Source of the DNA: Terriglobia bacterium
Lineage (GTDB): Bacteria > Acidobacteriota > Terriglobia > UBA7540
Assembly (NCBI GenBank): GCA_030040515.1
Contig: JASHTO010000774.1
Location: forward strand, 1-5,334
Direction: 5' to 3'
DNA length: 5,334 nucleotides
In this document: piece after piece, positions 1-5,017 of the stretch
Numbering within the stretch: the first letter of the stretch is position 1
Layout: each line of letters starts with the position of its first letter
Position numbers and translations under genes: made by a program
The notes under the pieces: generated by a model
Databases searched by the model: none
What the model was told of the DNA's origin: nothing
Seen by the model: the letters and a program-made list of their open reading frames with translations, nothing else

Positions 1-11
1 TGGCCGCCCCA

Positions 12-32
12 GGGCAACCGCGAGGGTTGCCC
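12..32 (+). other. GC-rich hairpin in the leader of the PLD-like gene
   Basis: GGGCAACC (12-19) and GGTTGCCC (25-32) are perfect 8-bp inverted arms around the 5-nt loop GCGAG. After one mismatch (11/33) the stem can add three more G-C pairs (8-10 with 34-36). No T-run follows on either side, so it is not a textbook intrinsic terminator. It ends about 60 nt before the ATG at 93. It could be the 3' end structure of an unseen upstream gene, an mRNA leader structure, or part of a dispersed palindromic repeat. The structure is directly visible; the function is unknown. Confidence 0.6.
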
Positions 33-80
33 CGGGCCCAAATCTCCACACCTTCGCAAATCCGTGCCACGAAATCTGCA

Positions 81-86
81 AGGAGG
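81..86 (+). promoter_or_regulatory. Ribosome binding site that decides the PLD-like gene start
   Basis: A perfect AGGAGG lies 6 nt before the ATG at 93. The frame is open upstream to a TTG at 27, but that codon falls inside the hairpin arm and has no Shine-Dalgarno sequence. The extra N-terminal residues it would add look unlike the family. The site therefore supports initiation at 93. Confidence 0.85.
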
Positions 87-92
87 AATGCC

Positions 93-1157
93 ATGGCGTC
101 CGCTCATACCCTCATCGTCGAACCTGACGATGGCCGTACCGCAGTTCTCCAGGCTTTAAACGCTGCGACGAAGACCATCGACCTGACAATTTACGAACTC
201 AGCGATCCGCAGATCATGGCCGCGCTCGAATCGGCGCAATCGCGCAAAGCCGCCCTGCGCGTTCTCTACAACTGGAATTCCTTCACCACTCGCATGCGGC
301 AAACCGACATCACGCCGGCGATTCAGAAGCTGACCCAGGCGGGAATCCAGTGCAAGCCCGCACCGGCGACGTTCGAAGTAACGCATGAGAAGGCCTTCGT
401 AATCGACGGCTCCACCGCTATCGTGATGAGCTTCAATCTCACATCCCCATACTTTGGCCAAACGCGGGACTTCGGGATCATCACCACAGTCCCGGCGGAG
501 GTCGCGGAAGTCGCGGCGGTGTTTGAGGCCGATTGGGCGAATCAGTCGATCACGCCCAAAGTGCCGTCGCTCGTGTGGAGCCCGGTCAATTCGAGCGCCA
601 AGCTGACCGCTCTTATCGCCGGCGCCAAACATACGCTGAATATCTATTGCGAGGAACTCGATGATCCCGGCACGCTGGGTGCCATGGTGGCCGCCGCCAA
701 GCGCGGCGTGCAGGTGCGCTTCATCGCCGCTGTCCTTAGCGGTGGAGGCAAGGTGAACGGCAACGCGCGCGGCGTCACCTACCTCCAACACGGAGGCGTG
801 GATGCTGTCTGCAAATCCTTCCTCTATATCCACGCCAAAATGGCCTTGACCGATTTCGGGACGGCAAACGCCCAGGCCTTCATCGGCTCGGAGAATTACA
901 CCTGCGTTTCGCTGACCAAAAACCGCGAGTGCGGAATCATCGTGACCGATGCAGCGATTCTCCAGCGGCTGAATTCCATATACGCCTCCGATTGGGCGCA
1001 GGCCAGCGTTTCTGTCGCCGCCGACGACACCCCGCTTACACCCTGCAACGCGGATGCCAGCGCGCCCGTCTCCCCCACGACCCCGCCGGCGCGACCGAAG
1101 CCGAAAGCCAAGCCAGCGACCGCTGCAAGCCAAACCAAGACCCGCAGGGGCCGCTGA
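93..1157 (+). CDS. Phospholipase D-superfamily protein with two HKD motifs
   Basis: The product is 354 aa from the ATG at 93 (AGGAGG 6 nt upstream). PLD-superfamily enzymes attack phosphodiester bonds through a phospho-histidine intermediate, acting on phospholipids (PLD, cardiolipin synthase) or DNA (Nuc-type nucleases). Two complete HxKx4D motifs are visible: HEKAFVID (His98, Lys100, Asp105) and HAKMALTD (His247, Lys249, Asp254). Each is followed by the expected Asn-containing element, SFNLT near 113-117 and GSEN at 265-268, and then by the R-[DE]-x-G-I-I pattern of PLDc_2 domains. Both active-site halves are thus in one chain. The N-terminus (LIVEPDDGRTAVL) matches the usual first strand, so the domain is complete. 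No signal peptide or membrane helix is visible, and a cytoplasmic location is inferred. The last ~30 residues are rich in Pro, Lys, Arg and Thr (PARPKPKAKP, then KTRRGR) and are probably disordered; they could bind nucleic acid or acidic lipid. The substrate cannot be told from sequence: nuclease, phospholipase and phosphatidyltransferase all remain possible. The gene is convergent with the next one. Confidence 0.88.
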   Translation: MASAHTLIVEPDDGRTAVLQALNAATKTIDLTIYELSDPQIMAALESAQSRKAALRVLYNWNSFTTRMRQTDITPAIQKLTQAGIQCKPAPATFEVTHEKAFVIDGSTAIVMSFNLTSPYFGQTRDFGIITTVPAEVAEVAAVFEADWANQSITPKVPSLVWSPVNSSAKLTALIAGAKHTLNIYCEELDDPGTLGAMVAAAKRGVQVRFIAAVLSGGGKVNGNARGVTYLQHGGVDAVCKSFLYIHAKMALTDFGTANAQAFIGSENYTCVSLTKNRECGIIVTDAAILQRLNSIYASDWAQASVSVAADDTPLTPCNADASAPVSPTTPPARPKPKAKPATAASQTKTRRGR

Positions 1158-1211
1158 CTCCGATATAGAGAGGCGAACCCTCGGCTGGCCAAGTCAAAGG
1201 TGTGCCACTCG

Positions 1212-3161
1212 TCAGTGTTCCGTCGGATTCAATTTCGCAAGCTCGCGGCGCGCATCAAGATACTTGGGATCGAGCTGCAAGGCCGTTTGAAATTGGCGGA
1301 CTGCGTCGTCTTTCTGGTTCTGCGCGGCGGCGATCAGGCCGAGTTGGTAATGCGCCTCGGCGGAGCTTGGATTGGCGGCAAGCGCGGCGCGGAAGTGCTG
1401 TGTGGCTTCGGCGCTCGCGTGACGGTGCGCGGCGATCAGGCCGAGTCCGAAATGCGCCTCGTAGTCACTCGGTGCGAAGGTAAGGAGCTGCTGGAACTCC
1501 GCCGCGGCACGCGTCAAATTGCCGACGGCCAGCCAAACGTCGCCGAGCAATTCCTCCGCGTCCACGTTGCGCGGGTCGAGCGCCAGCGCTGCCTTGAGCT
1601 GATTTGCAGCTTTAGGGTAACGATGCAGCCCGATCTCCGAGCGCGCCAAGTCAATGTGGGCAGGCAGATTGCGGGGATCGCCGGCAAGGATCCCCTGGAA
1701 CTCCTCCACGGCTTGTTCCGCGTGTCCGGTGCGCGCCAAGTGCCCCGCCAGCAGATAGCGCTTGAACTCAAACAGCCGGTCTTTGGGATCGACGCCCGAA
1801 TCGTCAAGCGCAGGATGGGCGGAAGTGATGGCAAGATACCCGAGCGAGCGCAGACTCTCCGCGGCGCCGGGCGCGATTGTCGTGCTTGTCGAGGATGGCT
1901 GCGAACGATAAGTTGCTTCGAGCGCAACCAGGCGCTCATGGTAAGAGGCGGCAAGAGCCGATTCGCCGGGCAAAAGATTATGGAGTTCCGTCGGATCACG
2001 CTTCAAGTCGTAAAGCTCGGGATGAGGCGCGTCAATGTATTGGTAATCTCCCCGGCGCAGGCTGCGCAATACGGCCCAGCCGAATTTGTCATGCGCGTAG
2101 GAACTCTCGCTGTAAACGTCGCGCGGAGCAGCTTCCCCGCCCTGCGCAAGCTCCAGCAGGCTGTGACCGCAGAAGCTGGGCGGCGTGGGAATTCCCAAGA
2201 AACTGAGAATCGTAGGCGCAACGTCGATCAGGCCCGCGGGAGCATCCACAGCGGAATTCAAAACTCGCTCCGAATTTCGAGTTTCGATTTTCGAGTTTCG
2301 CTCCTCGTCAATGTCGGGCCAATGCATGATGAGCGGGACGTGCAGCGTGCTGCGGTAAATAAAGTACCCGTGGGTATTTTCACCATGATCACCCAGGCTC
2401 TCGCCGTGGTCGGAAAACAGCACGATGAGGGCCCGCCGATCGAGGCCTGAATGCGCGAGGAAATCGAAGAGGCCGCCCAGCGAGTCATCCACGTATGCCA
2501 GTTCCTGGTCGTACTCGCTTTGCGGGGCGCGCGCGTGATAGGCGGCAGGCGGGTTGTAGGGCTCATGAAGATCGAAGAGATGGATGAACACCAGGAAGGG
2601 ACGCGTGGAATTTTGCTCAAGCCAGTGCTGCGCGCTTTGCAACACCTCGGTCGCAGGCCGCTTCAGGTCGAGCGCGGCGTTCACCCCGTGCGTCTCAAAC
2701 GGGCTGTCGTAGGTCTGGAACCCCTGCGCCAGGCCGAAGCGGCGCGCGAGAAAGTATCCGCCGATGAATGCCGCCGTCGCATAGCCGCGCGAGGCAAGAA
2801 CCGTTGCCAGCGTCACCGCTCCCGGCGCCAGAACCTGCGCGTTCTCGCCAATACCGTTGGCAAAGGGATAGGTGGAGGTGAAGAGCGAGACGTGCGAAGG
2901 CAGCGTGATGGGCACCTGGCTGCCGATCTCGGAGAAAAGCGTTCCGCCGCTCGCCAGCGAATCGATATGCGGGGTTTTGAGTCGCGAATAGCCGTAACAG
3001 CTCAGATGATCGGCGCGCAGCGTGTCAACAGAGATGAGAATGACGGGAGTAGACCCAGCCGTCCCCTCCGGACTCGCTATTGCAGGTGGAGTCGATGCCG
3101 GCAAAATTGCTAGCAACAAGACGGACAAAATTGCGAAGCAACGAGCCTGGCGCATCTTCAC
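1212..3161 (-). CDS. Secreted sulfatase/alkaline-phosphatase-fold protein with five C-terminal TPRs
   Basis: The product is 649 aa. Residues 1-29 are a Sec signal peptide (basic start, ILSVLLLAIL core, probable cut after AIA at 29; no lipobox Cys), so it acts in the periplasm or outside the cell. Residues ~36-410 are a sulfatase/alkaline-phosphatase-superfamily domain. Visible marks are SVDTLRADHLSCYGY (metal ligand Asp46), the nucleophile region ITLPSHVSLFTSTYP (85-99), HLFDLHEPYNPP (194-205), SDHGESLGDHG (250-260, metal ligands Asp251/His252), and the late ELYDLKRDPTELHNL (382-396). The formylglycine position is Thr86 and the usual Arg is His90, so a normal FGly sulfatase is unlikely. Phosphodiesterase, phosphotransferase or an inactive protein are possible. 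Five TPRs of exactly 34 residues follow (about 461-634), suggesting a protein-binding module. An insertion at ~284-299 is encoded by a heptamer repeat. The start is GTG 3161 or ATG 3155; neither has a clear Shine-Dalgarno sequence. It follows folP by 48 bp on the same strand and is probably cotranscribed. The substrate is unknown. Confidence 0.85.
   Translation of the reverse strand: MKMRQARCFAILSVLLLAILPASTPPAIASPEGTAGSTPVILISVDTLRADHLSCYGYSRLKTPHIDSLASGGTLFSEIGSQVPITLPSHVSLFTSTYPFANGIGENAQVLAPGAVTLATVLASRGYATAAFIGGYFLARRFGLAQGFQTYDSPFETHGVNAALDLKRPATEVLQSAQHWLEQNSTRPFLVFIHLFDLHEPYNPPAAYHARAPQSEYDQELAYVDDSLGGLFDFLAHSGLDRRALIVLFSDHGESLGDHGENTHGYFIYRSTLHVPLIMHWPDIDEERNSKIETRNSERVLNSAVDAPAGLIDVAPTILSFLGIPTPPSFCGHSLLELAQGGEAAPRDVYSESSYAHDKFGWAVLRSLRRGDYQYIDAPHPELYDLKRDPTELHNLLPGESALAASYHERLVALEATYRSQPSSTSTTIAPGAAESLRSLGYLAITSAHPALDDSGVDPKDRLFEFKRYLLAGHLARTGHAEQAVEEFQGILAGDPRNLPAHIDLARSEIGLHRYPKAANQLKAALALDPRNVDAEELLGDVWLAVGNLTRAAAEFQQLLTFAPSDYEAHFGLGLIAAHRHASAEATQHFRAALAANPSSAEAHYQLGLIAAAQNQKDDAVRQFQTALQLDPKYLDARRELAKLNPTEH
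1260..1781 (-). repeat. Five-unit TPR-coding repeat region within the sulfatase-fold gene
   Basis: The encoded repeats run at ~461-498, 499-532, 533-566, 567-600 and 601-634; the last four are exactly 34 residues. Each shows the TPR pattern, with a small residue in helix A, Ala/Phe in helix B and a closing DP or NP (ALALDPRN, AALAANPSS, TALQLDPKY). At the DNA level the last two units share the 15-mer GGCGATCAGGCCGAG at 1329-1343 and 1431-1445. The copies are exactly 102 bp (34 codons) apart, with similar flanks, which points to a fairly recent unit duplication. Confidence 0.85.
2259..2304. repeat. Heptanucleotide tandem repeat tract (CGANTTT x4) in frame in the sulfatase-fold gene
   Basis: On the plus strand four 7-bp units follow without a gap: CGAATTT (2271-2277), CGAGTTT (2278-2284), CGATTTT (2285-2291) and CGAGTTT (2292-2298). 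On the coding strand this reads CGAAANT and gives RNSKIET then RNSE, a 7-residue period as expected for 21 nt. The 6-mer CGCTCC flanks the tract at 2266-2271 and 2299-2304. CAAAACTCG (2259-2267) is nearly the inverse of CGAGTTTCG (2278-2286), allowing a stem with one G-U pair in the mRNA. AT-rich heptamers of this type are known as dispersed repeats in several bacterial groups, and the ETRNS-like peptide is a common sign of them. The tract sits where related proteins normally have a short surface loop. Confidence 0.8.
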
Positions 3162-3193
3162 ATGATAATCGACGAACGGAGTGAACAGGAAGG

Positions 3194-3209
3194 CCAGCGA
3201 GAACGCTGG
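3194..3209 (-). other. Intercistronic hairpin between folP and the sulfatase-fold gene
   Basis: CCAGCG (3194-3199) and CGCTGG (3204-3209) are a perfect 6-bp inverted repeat around the 4-nt loop AGAA. On the coding (minus) strand it begins directly after the folP TGA. What follows is CCTTCCTGTTCAC, with no U-run, so it is a poor terminator. It could stabilise the upstream message or reduce read-through. The structure is visible; the role is inferred. Confidence 0.45.
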
Positions 3210-4169
3210 TCATGGTAGCGCCGCGAGCACAGCGTCAGCCACGCGCACTGCGGGAAGGATGGCGGCGGGCTCGTGAACACGCACAATGTGCGCGCCGCCC
3301 AGAATGGCAACCGTCACGGCGGCAGCGTCACCGGCCGCCAAATCGCGGGGATTCTTCCTTCTTACTTTGCGCCCGGAAACCCCGCCGGCAGCAGGTCCCA
3401 TGGGCCAGTAATGCGCTCCAGGGCGCGGCATTCGTGCGGGGTCGAGGTCTTCGCCTGCGACTATCGCCTGCACGAACGATTTCCGCGAGGCACCAACGAG
3501 GATAGGAAGGCGGAAATGACGAAGCCGCTCCAGAGCGGAGAGGATCTCATAGTTTTGCCGGCGCGTTTTGCCGAAGCCCAGGCCAGGATCGAGGATGAGC
3601 TGCGAGCGAGGCACTCCGGCGGCGAGGGCTGTGCGGATGGAGCGATCAAGTTCGCGCAAAATCTCGAGCCAAATGTCGCGCGCGAAGGGCCCACGCTGCA
3701 TGGTGGCGGACCGGCCGCGCAGGTGCATCAGGATCAAAGGTGTGCCGCGCCGCCGCGCTACGTCCGCGAGGCCCGCATCGAACTGCAGGCCACTGACGTC
3801 ATTCACAACGTCCGCACCCGCCTCGCACGCCTGCTCGGCAACCTCCGCCTTGGTGGTGTCAATGGAAATGGGGATGTCCGGCAACTTGTGACGAATGCCA
3901 AGAATGACGGGAAGCACGCGCCGAATTTCTTCACTGGCGGAAACCGGCTGCGCCCCCGGCCTTGTGGACTCTCCGCCCACGTCGACCCAATCGGCCCCTT
4001 GCCGGGCAAGCCGAAGTCCCTGTGCGATGGCACGAGCAGGTTCAAGATAACGGCCACCGTCGGAGAAGGAATCCGGAGTGACGTTGAGCACGCCCATGAT
4101 CAGCGTGCGCTCGCCGAGCGCCACCTTGAGCCCGCGAATCTTGATAGCAATGTTTGGACGAGGGGTCAT
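3210..4169 (-). CDS. folP: Dihydropteroate synthase
   Basis: The product is 319 aa. It condenses 6-hydroxymethyl-7,8-dihydropterin diphosphate with p-aminobenzoate to give 7,8-dihydropteroate in cytoplasmic folate synthesis; sulfonamides target this enzyme. The TIM-barrel motifs occur in order: MGVLNVTPDSFSDGG (25-39), GGESTRPGA (65-73), SIDTTKAEVA (102-111), NDVSG (123-127), the MHLRG..ATMQ loop (148-158), DPGLGFGK (194-201), GASRKSF (226-232) and the closing RVHE (297-300, usually RVHD). All key pterin, phosphate and pABA residues appear present, so it should be active. It is longer than the usual ~280 aa because ~32 extra residues lie between SRKSF and GDAAAVTVAIL (roughly 238-279), including the basic stretch SGRKVRRKNPRD. 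The ATG lies 18 bp after the porin stop with no good Shine-Dalgarno sequence, so translation is probably coupled to that gene. The next gene downstream encodes the sulfatase-TPR protein rather than other folate enzymes or the cdaA often found beside folP. Confidence 0.93.
   Translation of the reverse strand: MTPRPNIAIKIRGLKVALGERTLIMGVLNVTPDSFSDGGRYLEPARAIAQGLRLARQGADWVDVGGESTRPGAQPVSASEEIRRVLPVILGIRHKLPDIPISIDTTKAEVAEQACEAGADVVNDVSGLQFDAGLADVARRRGTPLILMHLRGRSATMQRGPFARDIWLEILRELDRSIRTALAAGVPRSQLILDPGLGFGKTRRQNYEILSALERLRHFRLPILVGASRKSFVQAIVAGEDLDPARMPRPGAHYWPMGPAAGGVSGRKVRRKNPRDLAAGDAAAVTVAILGGAHIVRVHEPAAILPAVRVADAVLAALP
3330..3458 (-). other. Extra segment inserted in folP
   Basis: This stretch encodes residues ~238-280 of FolP, with the content AGEDLDPARMPRPG..HYWPMG..SGRKVRRKNPRDL. 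In E. coli FolP about 31 residues separate the SRKS motif from GAHI; here about 63 do. The reading frame is intact and both flanks are conserved, so this is an insertion rather than a frameshift. It contains Gly, Pro and a run of basic residues, and most likely forms a surface loop near the SRK active-site strand. The exact borders cannot be fixed without an alignment. Confidence 0.6.
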
Positions 4170-4187
4170 GGTTATACGAACTTCAAC

Positions 4188-4904
4188 CTACGCCCCAAAA
4201 ACCTGCACATAGACGACCGCGCCAAGGATTCCTCCGATGATCGGGCCGACAATCGGCACCCAGCAATACGCCCAGTCGGAGCCGCCTTTACCCGGAATGG
4301 GCAGCAACGCATGAGCGATGCGCGGCGCGAGGTCGCGCGCGGGGTTAATGGCAAATCCCGTGGGCCCGCCCAGCGAAAGACCGATGGACAGGATGAGAAG
4401 TCCGACGAGAATTCCCACCCAAGCGCTCTGGCCACTTGGCACGTTGGCGACAATGGCAAGGATGCCGAAAACCAGGATGAAAGTCCCGATGGCCTCCGTG
4501 AGCAGGTTCAGCGGATAGTTGCGAATGGCCGGGGCGGTGGAGAATACGGCGAGCTTTGCGGCCTTGTCCTCCGTTCCTCCCCAATGCGCCAGGTAAGCGA
4601 GCCATACCACGACCGCACCGATGAAGCCTCCCACAAATTGCGCGGCCAGGTACTTGGGAACGTCACTCCAGGGAAACTTGCCGACCGATGCCAGACCCAG
4701 AGTGACTGCGGGGTTCAAGTGCCCACCGCTGATCCGCCCCGAAGCATAGACGCCAAATGCCACCGCCAGACCCCACCCCGTGCTGATCACGATCCAGCCG
4801 GAATTCTGGGCCTTGGACTTGTTCAACAGCACCGCAGCCACCACTCCGTCACCCAACAGGACCAGAAGCAAGGTCCCCACCAACTCCGCCATAAACGTAT
4901 TCAT
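4188..4904 (-). CDS. glpF: MIP-family aquaglyceroporin (glycerol facilitator type)
   Basis: The product is 238 aa, a six-helix inner-membrane channel that passes water, glycerol and other small polyols passively. Both half-helix motifs are present: GGHLNPAVT (NPA at 64-66) and GFAINPARD (NPA at 187-189). The selectivity filter reads Trp44, Gly175, Phe184, Arg190, the same four residues as E. coli GlpF (Trp48, Gly191, Phe200, Arg206), and Asp191 after NPAR is typical of glycerol-conducting members. Glycerol-type selectivity is therefore well supported, although physiological use is not. Hydrophobic helices fall near 5-27, 36-54, 84-108, 133-153, 161-179 and 214-236. The length is slightly below GlpF (281 aa) and close to compact bacterial MIPs. 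The first ATG is chosen because AGGAGG lies 6 nt upstream. It is the first gene of the minus-strand cluster leading into folP. No glycerol kinase or dehydrogenase is in view, so a role in osmotic balance or polyol uptake stays open. Confidence 0.92.
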   Translation of the reverse strand: MNTFMAELVGTLLLVLLGDGVVAAVLLNKSKAQNSGWIVISTGWGLAVAFGVYASGRISGGHLNPAVTLGLASVGKFPWSDVPKYLAAQFVGGFIGAVVVWLAYLAHWGGTEDKAAKLAVFSTAPAIRNYPLNLLTEAIGTFILVFGILAIVANVPSGQSAWVGILVGLLILSIGLSLGGPTGFAINPARDLAPRIAHALLPIPGKGGSDWAYCWVPIVGPIIGGILGAVVYVQVFGA

Positions 4905-4910
4905 GCACCC

Positions 4911-4916
4911 CCTCCT
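4911..4916 (-). promoter_or_regulatory. Ribosome binding site of the aquaglyceroporin gene
   Basis: AGGAGG on the minus strand (part of GAGGAGGGGG) lies 6 nt before the ATG at 4904-4902. It is the only strong Shine-Dalgarno sequence in the three-gene cluster. Confidence 0.85.
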
Positions 4917-4949
4917 CTTGTGAGTTATTACGCCACTGGGATGGGCAAG

Positions 4950-4955
4950 AGTATA
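4950..4955 (-). promoter_or_regulatory. Possible -10 element of the porin-folP-sulfatase cluster
   Basis: TATACT on the minus strand matches 5 of 6 positions of the sigma-70 -10 consensus and would give a leader of about 40 nt before the porin ATG. At 17-bp spacing the -35 position (4973-4978) reads AAGCAA, a poor match, so the promoter would be weak, activator-dependent or wrongly assigned. The start of this element overlaps one copy of a 9-bp direct repeat. Confidence 0.3.
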
Positions 4956-5008
4956 GTCCGGCGATGGGGAAATTGCTTGGGGAAAAACCGAGAGGAGAAA
5001 GTCCGGCG
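4955..5008 (-). repeat. 9-bp direct repeat upstream of the aquaglyceroporin gene
   Basis: The minus-strand word CGCCGGACT occurs at 5008-5000 and at 4963-4955, 45 bp apart. The second copy abuts the possible -10 element. An 8-bp match (GTCCGGCG on plus) recurs at 5261-5268 inside the Uma2 gene. The pair could be an operator, but GC-rich 9-mers can recur by chance in this composition. Confidence 0.3.
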
Positions 5009-5017
5009 TTGCGCAAT

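Noticed and set aside
27..92. TTG at 27 as the start of the PLD-like protein
   Set aside because: It lies in a hairpin arm without a Shine-Dalgarno sequence, while ATG 93 has AGGAGG at ideal spacing and begins at the normal family N-terminus.
156..1133. A 325-codon open frame on the minus strand, opposite the PLD-like gene
   Set aside because: Composition is rich in Arg, Gly and His with no domain pattern, and it lies fully inside the HKD-motif gene on the other strand.
1158..1211. Terminator in the convergent gap
   Set aside because: Only 4-bp pairings such as GAGG/CCTC are found and no T-run exists on either strand. Any terminator here would not be of the intrinsic hairpin type.
1200..2450. 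A 416-codon open frame on the plus strand, opposite the sulfatase-TPR gene
   Set aside because: The opposite strand encodes a complete signal peptide, catalytic domain and TPR protein. This frame is the codon-bias shadow of it.
3025..3213. A 62-codon minus-strand frame whose ATG overlaps the folP stop as ATGA
   Set aside because: The overlap looks like a coupled start, but the frame has no recognisable domain and runs about 137 bp into the signal-peptide and domain start of the sulfatase-fold gene in another frame. A small chance remains that its translation helps ribosomes reach the weak sulfatase start.
4981..5010. Terminator after the Uma2-family gene
   Set aside because: On the minus strand CCG...CGG followed by TTTTT is present, but the stem is only 3 bp, too weak to support a call.
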